Below are positions 36,628 to 44,734 of a DNA stretch of 64,000 nt, in pieces. The stretch's first letter is position 1; each line of letters opens with the position of its first letter. This DNA comes from Labrys wisconsinensis (GTDB lineage Bacteria > Pseudomonadota > Alphaproteobacteria > Rhizobiales > Labraceae): the NCBI RefSeq assembly GCF_030814995.1, contig NZ_JAUSVX010000014.1:124001-188000 (forward strand), given 5' to 3'. The notes below the pieces were generated by a model. The model did not search any database. It saw nothing but the letters and a program-made list of their open reading frames with translations, and was not told where the DNA came from. Position numbers and translations under genes: made by a program.

Positions 36628-37803
36628 TCAGGCCGCTCCCCGCCGCTCCATCGACCAGGCCGCCGCCGTCAGGGCCAGCCCGATCGCCGAGACGCCCGCC
36701 ATGGCGAAATAGCCGTGCGGGCCGAGGCTGCCATAGAGGACGCCGGCCAGCGCCGTGCCGCCGGCGAGGCCCGCGCCGACCACCGCGGCGACGATACCCT
36801 GGCGCGTCGCGCGGTCGCCGCCGAAGCGGTTGAGCCAGCCCATCGTGCCGAGATGCACGGCGGCGAAGGTGAGCGCGTGCATGGCCTGCAGCGCCCCGAT
36901 CGTCAGGCCGGAGCCGGGATCGAACCCCATCAGCACCCAGCGCAGCAGGCCGACCGCGCCGCCGATCGCCACCATCGCATAGGGGCCGAGGCGACCGGCG
37001 GCATTGCCCCCCAGCAGGAACAGCGCCGTCTCGGTGATGGTGCCGATCGCCCACAACCCGCCGATCTCGCTGCTGGAGAAGCCCCTCTGCTGCCAGATCA
37101 GGGTGGCGAAGCTGTAGAGCAGGGAATGCGCGCCTTGCAGGCAAGCGCTGGCGGCGATGAAGAGGGCGAAGAGCGCACGCGGCGGCGCGTCGCCCCGTTC
37201 GGGCCTGACGGCATCGGCGCGGATCGTCCCGCGGTCGTCGGGCAGGGCGAGGCCGAACAGCGCCGTGAGCGCCGCCAGGATCGCCATGATCGGCGGGATC
37301 GTCTCGGCCGGCAGCACCGTGAGCGCCTTGCCCATCGTGATGGCCGTGAGCAGCCAGAACAGCGAGCCCCATTGCCGGATGCGGCCATAGTCGTGGCCGT
37401 GCTGGACGACGCCGTCGAGCACGATGGTGTCGAGCAGCGGCGTGGTCGGCGCCAGGAAGGTCGAGGCGACGGTCAGCATCAGCGCCAGCGACCAGAATTC
37501 CGGCATGAAGGGCAGGCCGGCATAGCCGAAGGCCATGCCGCAGACCATCATCAGGAAGGTGCGGCGCGGGCCGAGGCGCCCGTCGCCGATGCGGGCGAAC
37601 GGCGCCGAGGCGAAGACGCGCATCAGCATCGGGATGGCGAGCAGCAGGCCGATCTCGCGGGCGTCGTAGCCGCGGTGCGCCAGCCAGATCGGGAAGAAGG
37701 GCAGGTAGACGCCCTGCCCGGACAGCAGCAGCGCATAGGTCGCGCTCGTCGTCCAGGCGGCGCGGCGGGACGCGTGGCGGTCGATGGGGGCCGAGAGGGT
37801 CAT
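36628..37803 (-). CDS. MFS transporter, phenylpropionate permease (HcaT/PPP)-like
   Basis: A 391-residue inner-membrane carrier with twelve helices. QGVYLPFFPIWLAHRG near residue 30 and the PTTPLLDTIVLDGV segment near 130 are typical of the MFS_1-like/HcaT subgroup. Substrate is unknown. It converges with the epimerase gene 22 bases away and is divergent from the CheZ-like gene. Confidence 0.82.
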   Translation of the reverse strand: MTLSAPIDRHASRRAAWTTSATYALLLSGQGVYLPFFPIWLAHRGYDAREIGLLLAIPMLMRVFASAPFARIGDGRLGPRRTFLMMVCGMAFGYAGLPFMPEFWSLALMLTVASTFLAPTTPLLDTIVLDGVVQHGHDYGRIRQWGSLFWLLTAITMGKALTVLPAETIPPIMAILAALTALFGLALPDDRGTIRADAVRPERGDAPPRALFALFIAASACLQGAHSLLYSFATLIWQQRGFSSSEIGGLWAIGTITETALFLLGGNAAGRLGPYAMVAIGGAVGLLRWVLMGFDPGSGLTIGALQAMHALTFAAVHLGTMGWLNRFGGDRATRQGIVAAVVGAGLAGGTALAGVLYGSLGPHGYFAMAGVSAIGLALTAAAWSMERRGAA

Positions 37804-38106
37804 CGGAGGCGGGACGACGCGGAACGCAGGGTTTGGCGAGCAACGGCTTCCGGGTCATAGTCCCGGAAATCGGATCGCCGCCGTGCGATTCGACATAGAT
37901 GTGAATACGCCCGCAACGGCAGCCATTTCAAGCGAAGCGGCACCGGGCGGCCTCGGAAAGCTGCGAAAAAACAAAAGCATGGGACGAGCATCGAACGCCG
38001 TGCCGCCGAGGCGGACCTCGAGACCGGGCAGGATGGCCGAGCTCGCCCCGCGGGCGGCTGTCGGACATCTCGCCCAGCCCGCCACCAGCGCCTGACGAGC
38101 CCCGCC
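37804..38106. other. intergenic region between the MFS and CheZ-like genes
   Basis: There are 303 bases with no supported gene. It should carry two divergent promoters; an AT-rich patch lies at about 37890-37930 and an A-run at 37967-37976. No operator was recognised. Confidence 0.4.
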
Positions 38107-39078
38107 ATGTCGACGCCTCCGGCCCCCCTCATCAGCGACGCGGACTACGCGGCCATCGAAGCCGCGGTGATGGAGACCGCGCGCGGGCGCTGGTTCCTCG
38201 CCGAATATGCCCAGCGCAACCGCAATGCCGACACGACGGCGGTGCTCGATGCCGTCCGCCGGCTGGAGCAGGCGGTCGAGGGCGGGCGCGAGACGGGGCA
38301 GGCCGAGCGCCTGCGCTTCGACCTGATCGACATGGCCGGCGCCATCGCGCGCACCAAGGCCGAGATCGCCGCGATCAAGCCGGAGGGCGAGGGCGGGCGC
38401 ATCGGCGAGGCCACCAACGAGCTCGACGCCATCGTCCGGTCGACCGAGACGGCGACGGGCGACATCCTGGCGGCGGCCGAGCACCTGCAGGAGGTGGCCT
38501 GGACCATGCGCGAAGCCGGCGTGGAGACGGCGGCCTGCGAGATCATCGACCAGCGCGCCACCGACATCTATACCGCCTGCTCCTTCCAGGACATCACCGG
38601 CCAGCGCATCCGCAAGGTGATCCAGGTGCTGCGCTATCTGGAGGACCGGCTCAACGCCATGATCGTCATCTGGGGCGCCGGCGAGCCGCCGCCTCCGCCG
38701 CTCGACCTGCGCGGCAGCAAGGACGCCTTCCTCAGCGGTCCGGCTCTGCCCGGCCAGGGCATGGAGCAGAGCGACGTCGACGCCATCTGGGCGGAAGAGG
38801 CGCCGGCCGAGCCGCCGCCCCTGAAGATGGAGACGGTGCTGCGGCCGCTGCCGCTTGCGCCGCCGGTCCCGGCGTCCGAGCCGATGCCCGTGTCCCGGGC
38901 CGCCCAGCCCGCCGCCGGCTCGCCCTTCACGCCGCCGATGCGGCCGCGGCCGCCGGCCCGGTCGACGCCGGAGGAGGGCGCCGGCGAGGAGGCGCCCCGG
39001 CGCGCGCCGGCACGGCCGGTGACGCTCGCCGACATCGAGGCGCTGCCCTTCGAGGAGAGAGCGGCGCTGTTCAGCTGA
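38107..39078 (+). CDS. CheZ-like protein phosphatase
   Basis: A 323-residue protein. The helical N-terminal two-thirds carries the CheZ active-site element CSFQDITGQRIRKV near residue 165, where the Gln would dephosphorylate a CheY-type receiver. The C-terminal third (about 195-310) is Pro/Ala-rich and disordered, ending in DIEALPFEERAALFS, which may be the CheY-binding tail. No chemotaxis genes are nearby. Rhizobial chemotaxis usually uses a second CheY as phosphate sink, so the target could be another receiver. Confidence 0.8.
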   Translation: MSTPPAPLISDADYAAIEAAVMETARGRWFLAEYAQRNRNADTTAVLDAVRRLEQAVEGGRETGQAERLRFDLIDMAGAIARTKAEIAAIKPEGEGGRIGEATNELDAIVRSTETATGDILAAAEHLQEVAWTMREAGVETAACEIIDQRATDIYTACSFQDITGQRIRKVIQVLRYLEDRLNAMIVIWGAGEPPPPPLDLRGSKDAFLSGPALPGQGMEQSDVDAIWAEEAPAEPPPLKMETVLRPLPLAPPVPASEPMPVSRAAQPAAGSPFTPPMRPRPPARSTPEEGAGEEAPRRAPARPVTLADIEALPFEERAALFS

Positions 39079-39111
39079 TGCAGGGCCGGCGCCGCGGCAG
39101 GATCGCCCGCC

Positions 39112-39753
39112 TCAGATCCTGGACGAGGCCCAGGTGACGATCTCGCGCAGCACGGTCTGCATCGCCTGGTCGAGCGCGGCGCTCGCCTGCGGGCCGGTGA
39201 CGCCGGCCGGCACCGAGGCGCTGAAGACCTGGGCGGCGACGATGCGGCCGGTGCTCTCGCTGACGATCTTGGCGGAGATGGCGACGACGGCCGTGGCCGC
39301 GCCGCCGGCCTGGATCTCGAAATCGCGGATGTCCGCCACCAGCGTCGCATCCGGCGTGAGCTTGTCGGAGGGCCGGCCGACCGAGCCGATGCGGTCCGCA
39401 TTCTCGAAGGTCTGGATCAGGCGCGCCTGCACCAGGTTCGGCAGGCGGTCGGACCATTGCGCGGCGGGCAGATAGCTCACCTGCCCGTCGCCGCTGCGCA
39501 CCAGGATGCGGTCGCTGTCGAGCGCCTGCAGGGCGGTGGGCTCGGCGATCACCAGCTGAGCCCGGCCGGGCCGGGCCGGCTTGACCATGTCGGGCGCCCT
39601 GAGGTCGAAGGTCTGGGGCGGAGCGGAGAGGCTGCCGCAGCCGGCGAGCAGCCCGGCCGCCAGCAGCGGCCAGGCCAGGCGCGAAGGCCGGAACCCGGCG
39701 GCCGGCCTACGGAGGAAACCGAGACGAAAACGCAACGCGGCCGGCATCCTCAT
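39112..39753 (-). CDS. ABC-type transport auxiliary lipoprotein (MlaD-associated)
   Basis: A 213-residue lipoprotein of the ABC_trans_aux group (PqiC-like). The lipobox LLAGC gives lipidated Cys39 after a long basic leader. The mature part has alternating short strands (FDLRAP...). Its start overlaps the mlaD stop by 4 bases, so it is the last gene of the four-gene lipid transport operon. It would sit in the outer membrane as partner of the MCE protein. Confidence 0.85.
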   Translation of the reverse strand: MRMPAALRFRLGFLRRPAAGFRPSRLAWPLLAAGLLAGCGSLSAPPQTFDLRAPDMVKPARPGRAQLVIAEPTALQALDSDRILVRSGDGQVSYLPAAQWSDRLPNLVQARLIQTFENADRIGSVGRPSDKLTPDATLVADIRDFEIQAGGAATAVVAISAKIVSESTGRIVAAQVFSASVPAGVTGPQASAALDQAMQTVLREIVTWASSRI

Positions 39754-41567
39754 TGTCCCTTGTAGTCGGGAATGGTCGACTTCGGACCCAGCAGCAATTG
39801 CTGCGGGTTGCGCTGCAGGCTGTTGAGCGTGCGCTGGATGTCGCGCAGCGTCTTCTGCCCGTCGGTGGCGAGCTCGCGCACGTCGCGCAGGCCGGCGCCG
39901 CTGAACTGGTTGAGGTTCTTCGACAGCTCCTGGGTGCGGGAGTCGAGGTTCTGCGCCAGCGTCCGGATCGAGCGCGCGGTCTCGGTGATCTCGGCGAACA
40001 TGCCCTTGCCTTCGGGGCTGCTGGTCATGGTCTCGATGTTCTTCAGCACCACGTCCAGCCGGTCGGCGGTGGCGTTCAGCTTCCGGCCGACATCGCTGGC
40101 ATCGTTGATGAAGCCCTGCACCTTCTGGGTGGAATCGCCGAGCGTCTGGGCGAACTTATCGACATTGGTCAAGACCCGGTCGACCTTGGGGCCGTCGATC
40201 GCCGAGGCCACCCGGTTGATGCTGTCGAAGGTGGCGGCGAGCTTCGGCGTCATGGCGGCGAGGTCGGCCGAGAGCTTGCGCGTATCCTTGAGGACGCCGT
40301 CGATCTCGGCGGAATTGTCGCCGATGACGGCGGCGAACTTGTTGATGTTGTCGACGGCCTGGCCGACCTTGGCGCTGTCGACGGCGCCCACGACCTTGTC
40401 GACATTGGTCAGGACCCGGTCGACCTTGGCGCTGTCGATCGCCGCGACCACCCGGTTGATGTTGTCGAAGGCGGTGGCGAGCTTCGGCGTCATGCCGGCG
40501 AGGTCGGCCGAGAGCTTGCGCGTATCCTTGAGGACGCCGTCGATCTCGGCGGAATTGTCGCCGATGACGGCGGCGAACTTGTCGATATTGTCGACGGTCC
40601 GGCCGATCTTGGCGCCGTCGATGGCACCCACGACCTTGTTGATCGAATCCAGCCCCGCCTCCAGCTTCGGCGCCATCGTGTTGAGCTTGGCGGCCACGCC
40701 GGCGGCGTCGGTGGCGAACGCGGTGATCTGGCCCTTCGAATCCGCCAGCGCCTGGGTGAAGGCCTCGACATTGGCGATGGCGGCCTGCGCCTTGGCGGCG
40801 TCGAAGGCCTGCGCGAAGGTCTTCAACTGGTCGGAGGCGGCGGTGACGTTGCCGACGATGCGGTCGATCTTGGCGGGGTCGACCGCCTTGATCAGGGCCT
40901 GGAGATCGCCGCTCATGGTGTTGAGGCTGTCGGCGAGCTCGCCGATGCGCTTGGCTGCGTCCCCGGTGGTCTGCAGGAAGCCGGTGATCGCGCCGGAATT
41001 GCTGGCGAGCGCCTGGGTGAAGGTGCGGACATTGCCGACCGTGGCCGTGAGGTCGCCCTCGTTCTTGCGGATGAACTCGTCGATGCGGGTCAGCGTCTGC
41101 GCCGCCTGGGTCACCGTGTCGCGCGCGCCGTCGACGAGATTCTGCAGCTCCGAGCGCTCGGCATAGATGGTGGCGAATTCCTGGTCCGGCGGCGGCTCCA
41201 GAGGCGGGGCGTTGGAGGAGCCGCCATAGAGCTGGATATAGGCGCCGCCGGTGAGGCCCTGGAACTCCATGCGCGCCCTTGTGTCGACCTTGACCGGGGT
41301 GCTCTCCTTCACCGTGATCCGGCCGACGACGCGCGAGGGGTCGTCCGGCATCAGGTCGAGCGAGTCGACCTGGCCGACGCGGATGCCGTTGAACAGCACG
41401 CTCGAGCCGACGGTGAGGCCGCTGATCGAGCCGGAGAACACCACCTGGTAATGGTTGGCCTTGGTGTTGTCGGCCAGCCGCGCGAACCACACGACGAAGC
41501 CGAGCGCCGCGGCGATCACCGCCAAGGTGAACAGGCCGATCAGGGCGTTGTTGGCGCGCGTCTCCAA
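39750..41567 (-). CDS. MlaD/MCE-family lipid transport protein with extended coiled coil
   Basis: A 605-residue protein: an N-terminal membrane anchor (about 10-30), one MCE domain (about 38-115, SGLTVGSSVLFNGIRVGQVD), then about 450 residues of repetitive helix. Within this, 80-residue units (DGVLKDTRKLSADLA..., VDRVLTNVDK) are repeated almost exactly. MCE proteins form hexameric rings that carry phospholipid across the periplasm. The long helical tail is typical of single-MCE proteins in Alphaproteobacteria and may form a tube towards the outer membrane. Confidence 0.88.
   Translation of the reverse strand: METRANNALIGLFTLAVIAAALGFVVWFARLADNTKANHYQVVFSGSISGLTVGSSVLFNGIRVGQVDSLDLMPDDPSRVVGRITVKESTPVKVDTRARMEFQGLTGGAYIQLYGGSSNAPPLEPPPDQEFATIYAERSELQNLVDGARDTVTQAAQTLTRIDEFIRKNEGDLTATVGNVRTFTQALASNSGAITGFLQTTGDAAKRIGELADSLNTMSGDLQALIKAVDPAKIDRIVGNVTAASDQLKTFAQAFDAAKAQAAIANVEAFTQALADSKGQITAFATDAAGVAAKLNTMAPKLEAGLDSINKVVGAIDGAKIGRTVDNIDKFAAVIGDNSAEIDGVLKDTRKLSADLAGMTPKLATAFDNINRVVAAIDSAKVDRVLTNVDKVVGAVDSAKVGQAVDNINKFAAVIGDNSAEIDGVLKDTRKLSADLAAMTPKLAATFDSINRVASAIDGPKVDRVLTNVDKFAQTLGDSTQKVQGFINDASDVGRKLNATADRLDVVLKNIETMTSSPEGKGMFAEITETARSIRTLAQNLDSRTQELSKNLNQFSGAGLRDVRELATDGQKTLRDIQRTLNSLQRNPQQLLLGPKSTIPDYKGQ
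40157..40636. repeat. 240-bp tandem duplication inside the MCE gene
   Basis: Bases 40157-40396 and 40397-40636 are very similar in the same phase with an exact 240-bp offset (80 codons), differing by scattered substitutions. It is an in-frame internal duplication that lengthens the helical tail. Confidence 0.85.
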
Positions 41568-41570
41568 GGC

Positions 41571-42362
41571 TCAGTCCTTCGCGCTGCCGAGCGCCGCACG
41601 CGCCCGCGGGCCGTGGAAATAGGCCTGGAGCCAGGGATCGTGGGAGGCGAGCATGGTTTCCATCGTGCCTTCGGCTATGACGCGGCCTCCTCCGACCGCC
41701 GCGATCCGATCGCAGATGGTGTGCAGGCTGTCGAGATCATGCGTCACCATATAGACGGTAAAGCCGAGTGTCTGTCGCAAGGTTGCAATAAGCTCGTCGA
41801 ATTCCCCGGCGCCGATCGGGTCGAGGCCGGCGGTCGGCTCGTCGAGGAAGACGAGGTCGGGATCGAGCGCCAGCGCCCGCGCCAGGCTGGCGCGCTTGAT
41901 CATGCCGCCCGACAGTTCCGAGGGGAACTTGTCGGCGGCGTCGGGCTTGAGGCCGACCAGGGCGATCTTGAGCATCGCCATCTCGTCGAGCAGGCGTGGC
42001 GACAGCTCCAGATATTCGCGCATCGGCACCTGGACGTTCTGCTTCACCGTCAGCGAGGAGAACAGGGCGCCCTGCTGGAACAGCACGCCCCAGCGCCGGG
42101 CGATCTCCTGGCGCCGGCGGGCGTCGAGCTCGAAATAATCCTCGCCGAACACCTCGATGGTGCCGCCGAGCAACGGCGCCAGCCCGATGATGGTGCGCAT
42201 CAGCACCGACTTGCCGGTGCCGGAGGCGCCGACCACGCCGAGCACCTCGCCGCGATAGACGTCGAGGTCGAGGCCGTTCAGGATCAGCGGGCCGCCGAAG
42301 CCGACCTTGACGCCACGCGCCGAGATCACCGTCTCGCGATTGGCTCTGACGGGAGCGGCCAT
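41571..42362 (-). CDS. MlaF-like ABC ATP-binding protein
   Basis: A 263-residue ATPase: Walker A GASGTGKSV, signature LSGGMIKRASLARAL and Walker B LVFLDEPTAGLDP. The GGMIKR form of the signature is typical of MlaF. Its ATG overlaps the stop of the permease gene by one base (TGATG), and the MCE gene follows after 3 bases. It powers retrograde or anterograde phospholipid transport with the permease. Confidence 0.9.
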   Translation of the reverse strand: MAAPVRANRETVISARGVKVGFGGPLILNGLDLDVYRGEVLGVVGASGTGKSVLMRTIIGLAPLLGGTIEVFGEDYFELDARRRQEIARRWGVLFQQGALFSSLTVKQNVQVPMREYLELSPRLLDEMAMLKIALVGLKPDAADKFPSELSGGMIKRASLARALALDPDLVFLDEPTAGLDPIGAGEFDELIATLRQTLGFTVYMVTHDLDSLHTICDRIAAVGGGRVIAEGTMETMLASHDPWLQAYFHGPRARAALGSAKD

Positions 42363-43498
42363 CAGTATTTCAGCGCCGCGAACAGCATGGCGAACAGGCC
42401 GTCGACCACGATCACCGTGAAGATCGACTTGACCACCGAGGCCGTGGTCTGCCGGCCGAGCGATTCGGCCGAGCCCTTCACCTTCAGGCCCTCGATGCAG
42501 CCGATCAGGCCGATCATCAGCGCCATGGCCGGCGCCTTGATCAGGCCGACGAAGAAGGTGTTGAGGCCGATGGCGTCGCGCAGCCGGTCGAGGAAGGAGG
42601 CGGGCGTGATGCCGCCATAGCCCCAGGCCACCAGCCCGCCGCCGAAGATGCCGGCCATGGAGGCGATGAAGGTGAGAAGCGGCAGGCCGAGCACCAGCGC
42701 GATGATGCGGGGCAGGACCAGCACCTCCATCGGATCCAGGCCCATGACGCGCATGGCGTCGATCTCCTCGCGCATCTTCATCGAGCCGAGCTCGGCGGTG
42801 ATGGCCGAGCCCGACCGCCCGGCGACCATGATCGAGGCGAGCAGCAGCCCGACCTCGCGCAGCATCAGGATGCCGAGCAGGTCGACCACGAACAGCGTGG
42901 CGCCGAAGCGCTCGAGCTGGAAGATGGTCTGCTGGGCGACGATGGCGCCGACCAGGAAGGTGATCAGGGCGATGATCGGCACGCCCCGCAGCACCATCAG
43001 CTCCATCTGGGTGATGATCGCCGGGCCGCGAAGCCGCGCCCGGCCGATGAAGAGCCGGCCGATGGTGACGACCAGCTCGCCCATGAAGGCGTTGAGGTTG
43101 ACGATGTCGGCGCCGACCCCGCGGATCACCAGGCCGATGTCGACGAGCAGCTCGATGAAGGCGTTGTGGTGCGGCCGGGCGGGCAGCGGCTCGTGCGCCT
43201 TGGCGGTGACCTCGTCGATCAGGAGCCGCTGCGCCTTGTCGGCCGTCCTCAGCTCGACCTCGCTTCCGGCGCCGGCGAGCCGTTCGCGCACCTCGCCCAG
43301 CAGCTTGGCGCCGAGCGTGTCGAGCCGCGTGACGCCGCTGATGTCCATGTCGACCCGCGCGGCGCCCTTGGCCTTGCCCGCGATCTCTCCGGTGAGCTCC
43401 TCCAGCCGGCCGGCCTCGCGCGCGACCCACTCGCCGCTGGCGCGCAGGCGCAGCGTCGAGCCTTCGCTCGCCAGGCTGAGGTCGGTCTCCTCGCTCAT
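42362..43498 (-). CDS. MlaE-like permease with N-terminal STAS domain
   Basis: A 378-residue protein. Residues 1 to about 105 form a STAS domain (DISGVTRLDTLGAKLL), which in E. coli is the separate MlaB protein. The rest is the MlaE permease with five or six helices and the conserved EIDAMRVMGLDPMEVLVLPR segment near residue 255. The STAS-permease fusion is common in Alphaproteobacteria. It is the first gene of the operon, divergent from the DgcN-like gene. Confidence 0.9.
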   Translation of the reverse strand: MSEETDLSLASEGSTLRLRASGEWVAREAGRLEELTGEIAGKAKGAARVDMDISGVTRLDTLGAKLLGEVRERLAGAGSEVELRTADKAQRLLIDEVTAKAHEPLPARPHHNAFIELLVDIGLVIRGVGADIVNLNAFMGELVVTIGRLFIGRARLRGPAIITQMELMVLRGVPIIALITFLVGAIVAQQTIFQLERFGATLFVVDLLGILMLREVGLLLASIMVAGRSGSAITAELGSMKMREEIDAMRVMGLDPMEVLVLPRIIALVLGLPLLTFIASMAGIFGGGLVAWGYGGITPASFLDRLRDAIGLNTFFVGLIKAPAMALMIGLIGCIEGLKVKGSAESLGRQTTASVVKSIFTVIVVDGLFAMLFAALKY

Positions 43499-43616
43499 GC
43501 GACCCTTTCGTCCCTTGCCGCCCCGGCTCGCCCGGGCTCGCCTCTTGCGGCGGCATCATGGTCAGTCATACTGCTCCGATCCAAAAAAGCGAGTGCGCAG
43601 GACGTCGTCACCCCCC

Positions 43617-44624
43617 ATGCAGATCGAAAAGCCTTACTTGATGTTCATCGGCGACGTTCACGACCAGCTCGCCGCCAAGACCGCCGCCGGCATCGTCGAC
43701 TGGCGGCGCGACTGGTGCGTCGGCCAGCTGCGCCTGCCCGGCTGCAAGGCCGACCTCGGGCTGGAGGACATCGGCATCGAGGAGGGCAGGGCCCGCGGCG
43801 CCCGGACCATGGTCGTCGGCGTGGTCAATGCCGGCGGCGTGCTGCCGGAGCATTGGGTGCGCTCGATCGTCGAGGCGCTCGAGGCCGGGATGGACATCGC
43901 CTCCGGCCTGCACAAGCGCCTGGAGGATGTGCCCGAGATCGCCGAGGCGGCCCGCCGGCACGGCCGCCAGCTCCATGATGTCCGCATCCCTTCGCAGACC
44001 TTCGCCACCGGCAAGGGCACCAAGCGCTCGGGCATGCGCCTGCTCGCCGTGGGCACGGACTGTTCGGTCGGCAAGAAATACACCGCGCTGGCACTGGAGA
44101 AGGAGATGCGGGCGCAGGGCTTCGACGCCGACTTCCGCGCCACCGGCCAGACCGGCATCTTCATCTCCGGGCGCGGGGTCGCGGTCGACGCCGTCGTGGC
44201 GGACTTCATCTCCGGCGCGGCGGAATGGCTGACGCCCGACGCCGCGCCCGACCATTGGGACGTGGTGGAAGGGCAGGGCAGCCTGTTCCACCCCTCCTTC
44301 GCCGGCGTGACGCTCGGCCTGCTGCACGGCTCGCAGCCCGATGCCTTCGTCGTCTGCCACGAGCCGACGCGCAAGACCATGCGCGGCGTCGCCCATCCCC
44401 TGCCGACCATTCGCCAGGTGATCGACCTCACGGTGGCCTGCGGCCGGCTGACCAATCCGCGCATCCAGTGCGTCGGCATCTGCGTCAACACCCAGGCGCT
44501 GGGCGAGGCCGAGGCGAAGGCCTATCTCGCCGAGATCGCCGCCGCCGAGGGCCTGCCGGCGACCGATCCGGTCCGCTTCGGCACGGCCGAGATCGTCAGG
44601 CGGCTGAAGGCGGTGTTCGGCTGA
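43617..44624 (+). CDS. dgcN: DUF1611 family protein, DgcN-like D-glutamate N-acetyltransferase
   Basis: A 335-residue protein of DUF1611. A P-loop-like segment VGTDCSVGKKYTAL lies near residue 145 and GQTGIFISGRG near 180. Members were long of unknown function; DgcN, which N-acetylates D-glutamate for racemisation by DgcA, belongs here. The DgcA-like gene at 35622 supports the role. The usual dgcN-dgcA operon is split here by about 7 kb and lies on the same strand. The ATG at 43617 lacks a strong ribosome site. Confidence 0.78.
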   Translation: MQIEKPYLMFIGDVHDQLAAKTAAGIVDWRRDWCVGQLRLPGCKADLGLEDIGIEEGRARGARTMVVGVVNAGGVLPEHWVRSIVEALEAGMDIASGLHKRLEDVPEIAEAARRHGRQLHDVRIPSQTFATGKGTKRSGMRLLAVGTDCSVGKKYTALALEKEMRAQGFDADFRATGQTGIFISGRGVAVDAVVADFISGAAEWLTPDAAPDHWDVVEGQGSLFHPSFAGVTLGLLHGSQPDAFVVCHEPTRKTMRGVAHPLPTIRQVIDLTVACGRLTNPRIQCVGICVNTQALGEAEAKAYLAEIAAAEGLPATDPVRFGTAEIVRRLKAVFG

Positions 44625-44734
44625 GGTGTCGTGGCGCGCCGGGCAGGAGCCGGCACGCCGCGTGCAGAAGGGCACAGCGTCCGGGTGAGAGAAGGGCTAC
44701 GACGAGGCAAGTTCATCCCATTGCGGGGGCCGGC

